Part shown: piece by piece, positions 1 through 8,142 of the stretch
How positions within the stretch are numbered: position 1 is the stretch's first letter
How the letters are laid out: each line of letters starts with the position of its first letter
Assembly (NCBI GenBank): GCA_035642535.1
Contig: DASQSE010000158.1
Location: forward strand, 4,987 to 68,986
DNA length: 64,000 nt
Reading direction: 5' to 3'
Source: Jatrophihabitans sp035642535
GTDB lineage: Bacteria; Actinomycetota; Actinomycetes; Mycobacteriales; Jatrophihabitantaceae
Program-made: the position numbers and the translations under genes
The notes under the pieces: model-generated
What the model saw: the letters and a program-made list of their open reading frames with translations, nothing else
Told to the model about the DNA's origin: nothing
Databases searched by the model: none

Positions 1-1040
1 ATGTCGAGCACGTCGGCTATCTCGGCGGCGTGCTGCACCAGGTTGCGTTCGCGATCGGCGGTGGACTGGCGGGCCTGCTCATCGCCCGCGCGCCGCGCAT
101 GCCGCCGCGCACGCTGGTCATCCGCGGCGGGCTGCTCGGGGCCGCGCTGGCCTGGCTCGCGGTCGGCTACGGCAACCGGCTGCCGGTGACGGCGGCCGGC
201 GCGTTCGCGGTGAGCTTCCTGGGCACCGCGGCGCTGATCCGGGTGTGGGCAGTGCTCGCCGACGAGCACGGCGAGCGGCGCGCCGTTGCGATGTCCGAGG
301 GCGAGGTGGCGGTCAGCCTCGGCGGAGTGGTCAGTCCGCTGCTCGTCAGCGTCGCAGCCGGCAGCGCGCTCGACTGGCACGGCGCGTTCCTGTTCGCGTC
401 CGTGGTGGTCGCCGTCGCCGTGTCGGTGACGATGCCGGTGCGGCTGCCACCTGCGTTGCCCGGCCGGGCGGCCGGTCCGGACATCGTGGCCGGCGACCGG
501 CGACGCCTACCGCCCACGCTCGTCATCGTGTTCGCCATCGTCGGCCTCGAGTTCGCACTGTCCTTCTGGCTGGCCAGCTATCTCGGCGAGGATGTCGGGA
601 TGCGCCGCTCCGACGCCGCCGCGATGGTCAGCGCGCTGTACCTGGCGAATCTCGTTGGCCGACTGGTGGCCGGGCGGCTCGCGCACACCGTCGCGGCGTC
701 TCGCCTACTCGGCGGAGCGCTCGCAGTTGCGCTGCTCGGCCTGCCCGTGCTGCTGGCGGCCACCGGTGCCGTCGTCGCGCTCGTCGGGCTGGCGATCGCG
801 GGCATCGGCATCGGGGCGACGTTCCCGCTCACCTCCGCGCTGCACGTCGCGGCGAGCCCGCACAGCGCGGACGGCGCCATCGGCCAGGTGCTCGCGGTGG
901 CGTCGATCGGCCAGATCGCCGGGCCGGTCGTCGTGGCCGCACTCGCGCAGCAATTCGGGCTGCGCACCGGCATGGTGACCCTCGTCGCGCTGACCCTGCT
1001 GGCCGCCGCGGCGCTGCGATGGCAGCTCGGACGGCTATGA
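1..1040 (+). CDS. MFS transporter, 5' end cut off by the window
   Basis: The reading frame is open from base 3 and the true start lies before the window. About 345 residues are visible, almost entirely hydrophobic helices separated by short charged loops (for example the Glu-His-Gly-Glu-Arg-Arg loop near base 265 and the Arg-Arg-Ser-Asp loop near base 600). This is the major facilitator pattern, with roughly ten of the usual twelve membrane segments present. A small-solute exporter or importer of the cytoplasmic membrane is likely, but the substrate cannot be told. The stop (1038-1040) lies inside an ATGAGC that is repeated at the start of the next gene, with a repeat element between them. 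Confidence 0.85.
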   Translation, partial: VEHVGYLGGVLHQVAFAIGGGLAGLLIARAPRMPPRTLVIRGGLLGAALAWLAVGYGNRLPVTAAGAFAVSFLGTAALIRVWAVLADEHGERRAVAMSEGEVAVSLGGVVSPLLVSVAAGSALDWHGAFLFASVVVAVAVSVTMPVRLPPALPGRAAGPDIVAGDRRRLPPTLVIVFAIVGLEFALSFWLASYLGEDVGMRRSDAAAMVSALYLANLVGRLVAGRLAHTVAASRLLGGALAVALLGLPVLLAATGAVVALVGLAIAGIGIGATFPLTSALHVAASPHSADGAIGQVLAVASIGQIAGPVVVAALAQQFGLRTGMVTLVALTLLAAAALRWQLGRL

Positions 1041-1198
1041 GCGGAGGGCGGCCGCGATGACGGCTGGACTGACGAGCAGCGCAGGCGCGAGGAACGAGCG
1101 CCGAGCAGCGCAGGCGCGAGGAACGAGCGCCGAGCAGCGCAGGAGGGAAGCCGCCATCTCCAGCGGCCGACCGGAGCGAACGAGGTGGTGTCATGAGC
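1037..1198. repeat. Intergenic repeat element, copy 1, with flanking ATGAGC
   Basis: The whole gap between the MFS and SDR genes is related to the gap at 8146-8262. It carries terminal inverted repeats GATGACGGCT (1056-1065) and AGCCGCCATC (1149-1158, one mismatch). Inside are two and a half direct copies of a 29-bp unit beginning GAGCAGCGCAGG (1074-1102, 1103-1131, partial from 1132). ATGAGC occurs at both edges (1037-1042, containing the upstream TGA stop, and 1193-1198, the start of the next gene). There is no coding capacity of its own. It resembles a MITE or REP-like sequence. Confidence 0.75.
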
Positions 1199-1894
1199 AC
1201 CCGTGAGCCGGTAGCTGTCGTCACCGGCGGCAACCGCGGCATCGGACTCGAGGTCTGCCGGCAACTCGCGGACCTCGGTTACCGGACCGTGCTCGGCGCG
1301 CGCGACGCGGAGAAGGGACGCAGGGCCGCCGCGGCACTCGGGAGCTCTGGACGGGTCGTAGCGACGCAGCTCGACGTCTCGGACGACGCGAGCGTGACCG
1401 CGGCCGCCGACTGGGTGACGAACCGGTTCGGACGCTGCGACGCGCTGATCAACAACGCCGCCATCCACTACGACACCTGGCAGCGCGCGACGAGTGCGGA
1501 CCTATCGGTCGTCCGGGAGGCGATCGAGACCAATCTGCTCGGTGCCTGGCGCACTGCCCTCGCCTTCCTGCCGTTGCTGCGTGCAGCGCCGCACGCGCGC
1601 ATCGTCAACGTGTCGAGCGAGGGCGGCTCGCTCGCGAGCATGGCGGGCGGCACGCCGGCGTACAGCGTGAGCAAGGCCGCGCTGAACGCGCTGACCCGCA
1701 CGCTCGCCGGTGAGTTGCGCCGCACCGGGATCCTCGTCAACGCGATCTGTCCGGGCTGGACGGCGACCGACATGGGCGGCTCCGCCGGACGGCCGGTCCG
1801 CGAGGGCGCGGCCTCGGTCGTCTGGGCCGTGACGTTGCCCGACGACGGGCCGACCGGCGGCTTCTTTCGCGACGGCAGGCCGGTGCCGTGGTGA
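1193..1894 (+). CDS. SDR family NAD(P)-dependent oxidoreductase
   Basis: A 233-residue classical short-chain dehydrogenase. The N-terminal Rossmann motif TGGNRGIG is at about residues 11-18, NNAA at about 86-89, the catalytic Ser in the VNVSSEGG stretch and YSVSK (Tyr and Lys) near 160-164. It ends with an FRDGRPVPW tail. The motifs fit carbonyl-reductase-like SDRs using NADPH (an Arg follows the first beta strands), but the substrate is unknown. The start ATG follows GAGGTGGTGTC, supplied by the repeat element upstream. The gene is convergent with the lipase-like gene downstream. Confidence 0.9.
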   Translation: MSTREPVAVVTGGNRGIGLEVCRQLADLGYRTVLGARDAEKGRRAAAALGSSGRVVATQLDVSDDASVTAAADWVTNRFGRCDALINNAAIHYDTWQRATSADLSVVREAIETNLLGAWRTALAFLPLLRAAPHARIVNVSSEGGSLASMAGGTPAYSVSKAALNALTRTLAGELRRTGILVNAICPGWTATDMGGSAGRPVREGAASVVWAVTLPDDGPTGGFFRDGRPVPW

Positions 1895-1912
1895 ACCGAG
1901 TCGCCCCGGACC

Positions 1913-2848
1913 TCACGACGCCGGCGCGGCGAGTGTCGCCACCAACCAGGCCAGTGACCGCGGCGCGTCGTGCGAGATGACCGGCGCGCTGCCCGGGTCG
2001 ACGACCCGGGTCGCGGCGTCGTCGGTGTCCGCGAGATCCCACAGGTAGCCGGCGTGCCCGTAGCAGGGGGACAGGTAGTCGACGCGCTGCGCAGCCGGCA
2101 GTCCCAGCGCCGATTGCGCGGGCATGAAGTCGCAGCCGGCGCTGGAGCCGGCGACCGTCCATTGGGTGCCGCCCGCGGCCTGCGGATCGCGGGCGTGCGC
2201 GGTGAGCTCCGCGATGAACCGCGAGTCGGTCGCGAATTGGTCGCACTCGACGAAGTGCCCCCCGCAGAACGCGATGTTGGAGGCGGTCGTCCCGTACCCG
2301 AGGTGCGGCGTCGACAACGTCACCGCGCGCGGCACGAAAAGGCGGGGCGGGAAGCGCGGGTCGTGCTGCGCGACGCGATACAGCAGATCGCGGATGACGA
2401 GCCCGCCCATCGAGACGCCCACCAGGTCGACGGGCGTGCTCTGAGCCGAGTAGCTGTCGTAGACGAACCAGCCAAGGTCGTGCGCGAGCTGATCGATGCT
2501 CGTGTTCTGGTCGTAGTGCACCCGCGGCCGGGCATCGGTGATCGTCGCCGTCGCCCCCGCAGGGGCGTGCGCGCCATACCCGGTGACGTCGACGCCGTCC
2601 GTGTCGCACGCGTAGTAGCTCACGGGCAGCAACGGCCCGGTCCAGTCCGCGTTCGAGAGCTCGAGGTACGCGCCGCCCCAGATGTTGTGCGTGACGTCGT
2701 TGCCCGGGCAGGACGCGCCCGAGTAGCCGTGGACGAACACCACCGGCGTGGCCTTCGCAGCGGAGTCGACCGTGGTGCCGCCGCCGGTGACGGGCGTGGT
2801 GCCGCAGGCTGCGAGCAGCAGCGCCACTGCGACAATCGTCAACCGCAC
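1913..2848 (-). CDS. Secreted alpha/beta-hydrolase (lipase-like) lipoprotein
   Basis: About 311 residues. A short signal peptide ends in the lipobox LLAAC, so the protein is probably lipid-anchored outside the membrane. The hydrolase fold starts at VVFVHGYSG (oxyanion His-Gly) and has the nucleophile elbow GVSMGG. A His in the C-terminal VISHDAPRSL stretch could complete the triad. Several Cys residues suggest disulfides. The GTG at 2848 is chosen because the hydrophobic signal follows directly; the frame is open far upstream, but that part runs antisense to the acyl-CoA synthetase. The gene is divergent from that synthetase across 33 bp. It may release fatty acids or hydrolyse esters; substrate unknown. 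Confidence 0.82.
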   Translation of the reverse strand: MRLTIVAVALLLAACGTTPVTGGGTTVDSAAKATPVVFVHGYSGASCPGNDVTHNIWGGAYLELSNADWTGPLLPVSYYACDTDGVDVTGYGAHAPAGATATITDARPRVHYDQNTSIDQLAHDLGWFVYDSYSAQSTPVDLVGVSMGGLVIRDLLYRVAQHDPRFPPRLFVPRAVTLSTPHLGYGTTASNIAFCGGHFVECDQFATDSRFIAELTAHARDPQAAGGTQWTVAGSSAGCDFMPAQSALGLPAAQRVDYLSPCYGHAGYLWDLADTDDAATRVVDPGSAPVISHDAPRSLAWLVATLAAPAS

Positions 2849-2881
2849 ATCTAGTCCAACGAACGACCTAGTGTCTGTGTA

Positions 2882-4369
2882 ATGGCGTACCGGACGATTC
2901 CCGAGCTGTTGGCGGACGCCGCGGCCCGCGACCCCGACGGCACCTGGCTGCGCACCGACGACGTGTCGTTGACCTTCGCGCAAGCGGGCGCCGCGGTCGG
3001 CGCCCGGTCCGCGGCGCTGCGCGGGCACGGCGTCGAGCGCGGTGATCTTGTGCTGCTCACCGCCCGCAACACGCCGGCGTACCTGCTGACCTGGCTGGCG
3101 ATCACGTCCATCGGCGCGGTCGCGGTCACCGCCAACCCGGCGTCGACGGCTGCGGAGCTCGCCGGGCTGGTCGCGCAGACGCAGCCACGTGCGGTCGTCA
3201 CCGACGCCGAGCTGCGGCCGCTGCACGACCATCCGTTCGTCCTCGACGTCGACGAACTGGACGGGGCGCCTGCCGAACTGCCGGTCGGGATGGCGCAACC
3301 GGACGACGTCGCGGTCCTGATCCCGACCTCGGGTACGACGGGCCGCTCGAAGCTGGTCATGCAAACGCACCGCGCATATGCGATGGCCGGCGAGGGCTTC
3401 CCGTTCTGGATGGAGCTCGACGCAGCCGACCGGCTGATGACATCTCTGCCGCTGTTCCACATCAACGCCCCGGCGTACTCGATGCTCGGCTCGCTGGCCT
3501 GTGGCGCCGGGCTGGTGCTGCTGCCGCGCTTCTCCGCGAGCCGCTTCCTCGACGCCGCGCGCCGGCACGGCGCGACGGAGTTCAACGCGATCGGCGCCAT
3601 GCTCGAGATCCTGATGCGGCAACCGGAGCGTCCGGACGACGCGGACAATCCGCTGCGGCTCTGCTACACCGGGCCTGCGCCGACCCGCGAGCGGCAACTC
3701 GAGATCGAGCAGCGGTTCGGACTGCGCCTCGTCTGTGGGTACGCGCTGTCGGAGAGCCCGTACGGGCTCATCTGGCCGCACGGCCGGCGACTGTTCGGCA
3801 CGCTCGGCACGCTGCGCCAGCACCCGACGCTCGGTGTCGTCAACGAGGGACGCGTGGTCGACGACGCCGGTCGAGACGTCGGCGTCGGCGAGACCGGCGA
3901 GCTGCTGCTGCGCAGCCCCGTGGTCACGCCCGGCTACTGGCAGCTGCCCGACGAGTCGGCGGCCGCGATCACGCCCGACGGCTGGCTGCACACCGGCGAC
4001 CTCGTGGTCCGGGACGCGGACGACGTCTTCACCTTCATCCGGCGCAAGAAGGACGTGCTGCGCCGGCGCGGCGAGAACGTGTCGCCGGCCGAGATCGAAG
4101 ACGCGATCGCCGCCCATCCGACGGTGCTGGAATGCGCGGTGGTCGGTGTCGAGTCCGAGCTGACCGAGGACGAGATCAAGGCGTTCGTCGTGACGTCCGA
4201 GACGGCCGATTTCGCGGCGCTGCGCAGCTGGGCGGCGCAGCGGCTGAGTCCGTTCAAGGTGCCGCGCTACTGGCAGCAAGTCGACGCGCTGCCGCGCACG
4301 CCGACGCAGCGGGTCGCCAAGCACCTGCTCCCGACCGGCCACCCGGACGGCGAGCACGATCTCGAATAA
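2882..4369 (+). CDS. Class I adenylate-forming enzyme (acyl-CoA synthetase/ligase)
   Basis: A 495-residue AMP-binding enzyme. It has the P-loop PTSGTTGRSK (about residues 149-158), the aromatic GYALSE motif, the hinge region LHTGDLV and the C-terminal Lys domain (RRKKDVLRRRGENVSPAEIE). It activates a carboxylic acid to the acyl-AMP and then most likely the CoA thioester; the acid is not predictable. The ATG is only 33 bp from the divergent hydrolase start and no clear Shine-Dalgarno sequence precedes it, so the transcript may be leaderless. A link between the lipase-like neighbour and acyl activation is plausible but only inferred from position. Confidence 0.9.
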   Translation: MAYRTIPELLADAAARDPDGTWLRTDDVSLTFAQAGAAVGARSAALRGHGVERGDLVLLTARNTPAYLLTWLAITSIGAVAVTANPASTAAELAGLVAQTQPRAVVTDAELRPLHDHPFVLDVDELDGAPAELPVGMAQPDDVAVLIPTSGTTGRSKLVMQTHRAYAMAGEGFPFWMELDAADRLMTSLPLFHINAPAYSMLGSLACGAGLVLLPRFSASRFLDAARRHGATEFNAIGAMLEILMRQPERPDDADNPLRLCYTGPAPTRERQLEIEQRFGLRLVCGYALSESPYGLIWPHGRRLFGTLGTLRQHPTLGVVNEGRVVDDAGRDVGVGETGELLLRSPVVTPGYWQLPDESAAAITPDGWLHTGDLVVRDADDVFTFIRRKKDVLRRRGENVSPAEIEDAIAAHPTVLECAVVGVESELTEDEIKAFVVTSETADFAALRSWAAQRLSPFKVPRYWQQVDALPRTPTQRVAKHLLPTGHPDGEHDLE

Positions 4370-4376
4370 CCCTCGT

Positions 4377-4424
4377 AGTTGTCCGCCCAACGGCACGCCA
4401 TGACGCATCGACGGGCGGACAACT
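4377..4424. repeat. Palindromic repeat (TTGTCCGCCC family), copy 1
   Basis: A perfect 12-bp inverted repeat, AGTTGTCCGCCC (4377-4388) and GGGCGGACAACT (4413-4424), with 24 nt between the arms. It sits between the converging 3' ends of the acyl-CoA synthetase and the DinB-fold gene, where it could act as a bidirectional terminator. A second copy with the same core and the same 24-nt core spacing lies at 53742-53785. Confidence 0.8.
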
Positions 4425-4470
4425 TGGGGAGTGAGGTGGACGGTGAGACGCCTCGCGGACGTCAGCGCGC

Positions 4471-5289
4471 TCAGATGCGGTAGAAGAGGTTGAGGAAGCG
4501 CTCGGCCAGCTCCTGATCGCCGCGCACCGTACCGGCCCGGCAGCGTCCGAACGTCGTCAGCACCATGCCCGCGGCGTCGAACTCGAGCACGCACGGCAGG
4601 TCGTCCAGATTGCCGGGCGCGTAGCTCATCCCCTCCGGCGAGATGCTGACCCGGGTCTCGCCCGCGTTGTGCCCGCCGAACACCCGCACCCCGATCTCGA
4701 ACGGCGACAGGTCCGAGTCCGGCTTGAGCGTCGACTGCCACAGCACGAACATGAACGGCACGAGCAGGTCGGCGGCCTCGCCGGACATCGCGTGCTCACG
4801 GCCGGCGCCCTCGCGGATGTCCCAGGAGTGCACGGCGTAGTCCATCAACTGCCCTGCGGCGTAGAAGTAGGCGGGCAGCCGCCCCATGTACGCGTGGGTC
4901 ACCATCATGCCGGTCCAGTCATCCGGACCGATCCCGTCGAGCAGCTCCATGCACTTGTCGAAGTCGGTGCGCAGCCGCTCCAACATCTCCGGCTGCGTGC
5001 TCGCGCGGAACGCAATCGCGCGGTCGCCCGCGACCTGGCTCATGACCGGCAGGCTGAACTCCGCGTCGGTGTCGCGATGCCCACGAGCGGCGTCGAACGC
5101 GGCGAAGTAGCCCTCAGTGGTGTCGACGAGGTGGCCTACGACGTCCCGGGTCGTCCAGCGGGCGCATGCGGTGGTCCGATCCCAGGTATCGGAGTCGGCG
5201 ACAAGGTCGAAGAGCTTCGCGGCCTCGTCGCGCACGACGCGCAGGATGGTGTCCTTGCCTTCGTACGTGGTCGCGTCCCAGCTGCCCAT
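4471..5289 (-). CDS. DinB/MDMPI-fold protein with SCP2-like C-terminus
   Basis: About 272 residues. The N-terminal half matches the mycothiol-dependent maleylpyruvate isomerase/DinB helical bundle: WTTRDVVGHLVDTTEG supplies one metal-ligand His, and YAVHSWDIREG supplies the second His pair near residue 155. The C-terminal ~90 residues (ISPEGMSYAPG onward) look like the SCP2-type domain often fused in this family. Such proteins are thought to use mycothiol as cofactor in thiol-transfer or isomerase reactions, which fits the mshB gene in this window. The ATG at 5289 follows AAGGAG; a GTG three codons upstream is too close to that site. Confidence 0.8.
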   Translation of the reverse strand: MGSWDATTYEGKDTILRVVRDEAAKLFDLVADSDTWDRTTACARWTTRDVVGHLVDTTEGYFAAFDAARGHRDTDAEFSLPVMSQVAGDRAIAFRASTQPEMLERLRTDFDKCMELLDGIGPDDWTGMMVTHAYMGRLPAYFYAAGQLMDYAVHSWDIREGAGREHAMSGEAADLLVPFMFVLWQSTLKPDSDLSPFEIGVRVFGGHNAGETRVSISPEGMSYAPGNLDDLPCVLEFDAAGMVLTTFGRCRAGTVRGDQELAERFLNLFYRI

Positions 5290-5364
5290 CCCGCTCACGT
5301 CTCCTTCCGGCTGCACCGCACGTGGTTGCTGACGCAACTAGAAGACTCCGGTCACGGGCGGGTG

Positions 5365-5766
5365 TCAACGGCTCAGGCCGGCGCGCTTGGCATAGTCCTG
5401 GGCGAGCTGCGTGGGCGCACAGGCCAGCCAGCCGTCGACCAACGCAGTCTCGACCGCCTTGCGGCCCGCCTGCTTGAGCTGGATCAGCACCGCGGCGTAC
5501 CCGTTGAAGTGCGGGATCGTGAAGAACGCGCGCTGATTGGCGGCGAGCACGGCCTCCTTGTCCGCCAGATCGGCGACGCGCACCGCGAGGATCGGCCCGT
5601 CCGGCGGCGGTGTTTCGCCGAAGCGTTTGATATCGGCCTTGCTGAACGGACGCTCCCAGGCGAACCCCTTGCCGGCCACGGACCAGGTGCGATGGCCGTG
5701 TCGCTCGTCCTCCGTGACCTCCGGCAGGGCGAGGGCGAAGGCAGCAACATCTTCCAACCCGACCAT
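5365..5766 (-). CDS. MmcQ/YjbR family DNA-binding-like protein
   Basis: About 133 residues of the small alpha/beta MmcQ/YjbR (CyaY-like fold) family: an N-terminal ALALPEVTEDERHGHRTWSVAGKGFAW segment and a C-terminal DGWLACAPTQLAQDYAKRAGL helix. Members bind DNA weakly or have unknown roles, so no function is assigned. The start at 5766 (MVGLEDVAAF) fits the family N-terminus; an in-frame start 11 codons upstream would add residues overlapping the promoter of the divergent gene. It lies downstream of and co-directional with nothing close, and is divergent from the lipase maturation factor gene across 49 bp. Confidence 0.82.
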   Translation of the reverse strand: MVGLEDVAAFALALPEVTEDERHGHRTWSVAGKGFAWERPFSKADIKRFGETPPPDGPILAVRVADLADKEAVLAANQRAFFTIPHFNGYAAVLIQLKQAGRKAVETALVDGWLACAPTQLAQDYAKRAGLSR

Positions 5767-5815
5767 GACGCAAACGTACAAGCTGGGAAGACTGAGCATC
5801 CGAGGGTGATATCGG

Positions 5816-7243
5816 ATGTCGTGGTTCCGCGCGGACGACTACTGGCTGGGCCGCCTGCTGTTCATACGCGGTCTCGGCGCCGTCTATCTGGTCGCCTTTC
5901 TCGTGGCCCTGAACCAGTTCCGGGCGCTGCTCGGCAGCGACGGCATGTTGCCCATCCCGCGCTACTTGACGCGAATCCGGTTCCGCCGCGCGCCGTCCCT
6001 GTTCCACTGGCGCTACTCGGACGGGCTGTTCGCCGCGACGTGCTGGCTCGGCATGGTGCTCGCCGCGCTCACCCTGGCCGGGCTCACCGAGCAGGCACCG
6101 CTAGCAGTGACGGTGCTCGTCTGGTTCGTCATGTGGGCGCTGTATCAATCGATCGTCAATGTCGGGCAGCGCTGGTACGGCTTCGGCTGGGAGTCGCTGC
6201 TGCTGGAAACCGGCTTCCTCGCGATCTTCGTCGGCAACGCCGACGCCGCGCCGCCGATCGCGACGATGCTGTTGCTGCGCTGGCTGCTGTTCCGTCTCGA
6301 GTTCGGCGCCGGGCTGATCAAGGTGCGCGGCGACCCGTGCTGGCGCGATCTGACCTGCCTCTACTACCACCACGAGACGCAACCGATGCCCGGCCCGCTG
6401 AGCTGGTACTTCCATCGGCTGCCGCGCCCGCTGCACAAGGTCGAGGTCGCCGCCAACCACGTCACCCAACTCGTGGTGCCGTTCGGTTTGTTCGCGCCGC
6501 AGCCCGTCGCCGGGATCGCGGCCGGGATCATGGTCATCACCCAGCTGTGGCTGGTGATCAGCGGCAACTTCTCCTGGCTGAACTGGATCGCGATCGTGCT
6601 CGGCCTCTCGGTCTTGCCGGACGGCTTCCTGCAGCGCCTGCTTCCGATCGCGCCACCCGATCACCCGGGCGCGACGCCGCTGCCCTTCGTCATCGCGGTC
6701 CTGGCCGCGACGGCGCTCGTGCTGGTCCTCAGCTACTGGCCGGTGCGCAACATGATGGGCAGCCGGCAACTCATGAACGCCTCGTTCAATGCGTGGCACC
6801 TCGTGAACACGTACGGCGCGTTCGGCAGCGTGACCAAGGTGCGCCGCGAGGTGGTCGTCGAGGGCACGTCGGACGAGCGCATCACGCCGGACACGGTGTG
6901 GCGAGAGTACGAGTTCAAGGGCAAGCCGGGTGAGCTGCGGCGGCTGCCGCGCCAGTTCGCGCCGTACCACCTGCGCCTCGACTGGCTGATGTGGTTCGCG
7001 GGCATCTCCCCCGGCTATGCGGACGGCTGGTTCGAGCCGTTCGTGGCCAAGTTGCTCGCCGGCGACCCTGCGACGCTGAAACTGCTGCGCCACAACCCCT
7101 TCCCGGACGCCCCGCCGAGCTTCGTCCGCGCCCGCACCTACCGCTATCGGTTCACCACGAGGCGCGAGCGACGCGCGACCGGTGCCTGGTGGCAGCGCAC
7201 CCTCATCGGCGACTTCCTTCCGCCGACCCGCGGCACCCGCTGA
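5816..7243 (+). CDS. Lipase maturation factor family membrane protein
   Basis: A 475-residue polytopic membrane protein. The N-terminus (DDYWLGRLLFIRGLGAVYLVAF, then FRALLGSDGMLPIPRYL) and the later GWESLLLE, FRLEFGAGLIKVRGDPCWRDLTCL and HHETQPMPGPLSWY stretches are characteristic of LMF1-like proteins. The soluble C-terminal part (YGAFGSVTKVRREVVVEGTSDE, then PGELRRLPRQFAPYHLRLDWLMWF) is the conserved lumenal/extracytoplasmic domain. In animals LMF1 helps fold lipases; the bacterial role is not established. The lipase-like lipoprotein 3 kb upstream is an obvious possible client, but this is inference from proximity. Confidence 0.9.
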   Translation: MSWFRADDYWLGRLLFIRGLGAVYLVAFLVALNQFRALLGSDGMLPIPRYLTRIRFRRAPSLFHWRYSDGLFAATCWLGMVLAALTLAGLTEQAPLAVTVLVWFVMWALYQSIVNVGQRWYGFGWESLLLETGFLAIFVGNADAAPPIATMLLLRWLLFRLEFGAGLIKVRGDPCWRDLTCLYYHHETQPMPGPLSWYFHRLPRPLHKVEVAANHVTQLVVPFGLFAPQPVAGIAAGIMVITQLWLVISGNFSWLNWIAIVLGLSVLPDGFLQRLLPIAPPDHPGATPLPFVIAVLAATALVLVLSYWPVRNMMGSRQLMNASFNAWHLVNTYGAFGSVTKVRREVVVEGTSDERITPDTVWREYEFKGKPGELRRLPRQFAPYHLRLDWLMWFAGISPGYADGWFEPFVAKLLAGDPATLKLLRHNPFPDAPPSFVRARTYRYRFTTRRERRATGAWWQRTLIGDFLPPTRGTR

Positions 7244-7374
7244 CGTGCGCATTTGCCGCAACTGTTATCGAATCGCTTGCGCCAATCTATTGCCGCGGCG
7301 GTCGCGATGTTGCTATTCATGGGCATTCGCTGTACCCCGCCAAGACGACCCCGCTCCCGGCTCTCGAGGTGCGT

Positions 7375-8142
7375 GTGCTGCTCAGCGTCCGTGACGTGAG
7401 TGTCCGGTTCGGCGGGTTGATCGCGCTCGAAGACGTCTCGTTCGACGTGCCGGAGACCCGTGTGGTCGGGGTGATCGGCCCGAACGGCGCGGGCAAGACG
7501 ACGCTGTTCAACGTCATCTGCGGATTCGTCCGGCCGAGCGCCGGATCGATCACCTGGGCCGGCGGGCCACTACCGAGCCGGCCGGATCGCCTCGTCCACG
7601 CGGGCATCGCGCGGACCATGCAGGCCGTGGGGCTGTTCGATCACCTGACCGCGTGCGAGAACGTCATGGTCGGCGCGGCCATCCGGCGCCGGGCCGGCTT
7701 CGCCGGTGCGCTGTTCGGGCTGCCACACAGCGATCGGGACGAGCGGCGGCTGCGCGCCGATGCGCTCGAATGGCTCGACCGCCTCGACATCGCCGACGTC
7801 GCCGACCGGTTGCCCACGACGCTGTCCTTCCCGGTGCAGAAGCGGGTCGCGCTCGCCCGCGCGCTGGTGAGCCGGCCGCGCCTGGTACTGCTCGACGAGC
7901 CGGCCGGCGGCCTAGGCGCCGAGGACATCGACCCGCTCGCCGACCTCATCAGGTCGCTGCCGACCGCGTCCGAGGCACCGTGCTCGGTACTGCTCGTGGA
8001 ACACCACATGGACCTGGTCATGCGAGTCTGCGACGAGGTGCTCGTCCTCGACTTCGGCCGCTGCGTCGCCCGCGGAACTCCCGCCGAGGTGCAGGCAGAC
8101 CCTGCCGTCTCCGCGGCCTATCTCGGTGTGGACGTCGCATGA
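7375..8142 (+). CDS. livG: Branched-chain amino-acid-type ABC transporter ATPase (LivG-like)
   Basis: About 255 residues. Walker A GPNGAGKT at about 35-42, signature region LSFPVQKRVALARAL (a degenerate LSGGQ typical of this branch), Walker B VLLDEPAGG and the switch His in LLVEHHMDLV. It powers import together with LivF. GTG 7375 is chosen because GAGG lies five bases before it; GTG 7369 is an alternative. The frame is open further upstream through the LMF gene, but that is a shadow. It opens a five-gene cluster in the unusual order ATPase, ATPase, permease, permease, binding protein. The stop lies within the flanking direct repeat of the repeat element that follows. Confidence 0.92.
   Translation: MLLSVRDVSVRFGGLIALEDVSFDVPETRVVGVIGPNGAGKTTLFNVICGFVRPSAGSITWAGGPLPSRPDRLVHAGIARTMQAVGLFDHLTACENVMVGAAIRRRAGFAGALFGLPHSDRDERRLRADALEWLDRLDIADVADRLPTTLSFPVQKRVALARALVSRPRLVLLDEPAGGLGAEDIDPLADLIRSLPTASEAPCSVLLVEHHMDLVMRVCDEVLVLDFGRCVARGTPAEVQADPAVSAAYLGVDVA

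Noticed and set aside
2849..4741. A long minus-strand frame that continues upstream of the lipase-like gene
   Set aside because: It runs antisense through the acyl-CoA synthetase, is full of Arg/Asp/Gly repeats typical of shadow frames, and has no domain. The lipoprotein signal marks the real start at 2848.
7244..7374. Clear promoter for the liv cluster
   Set aside because: A promoter must be here, but no -35/-10 pair or operator stands out enough to list as a feature.
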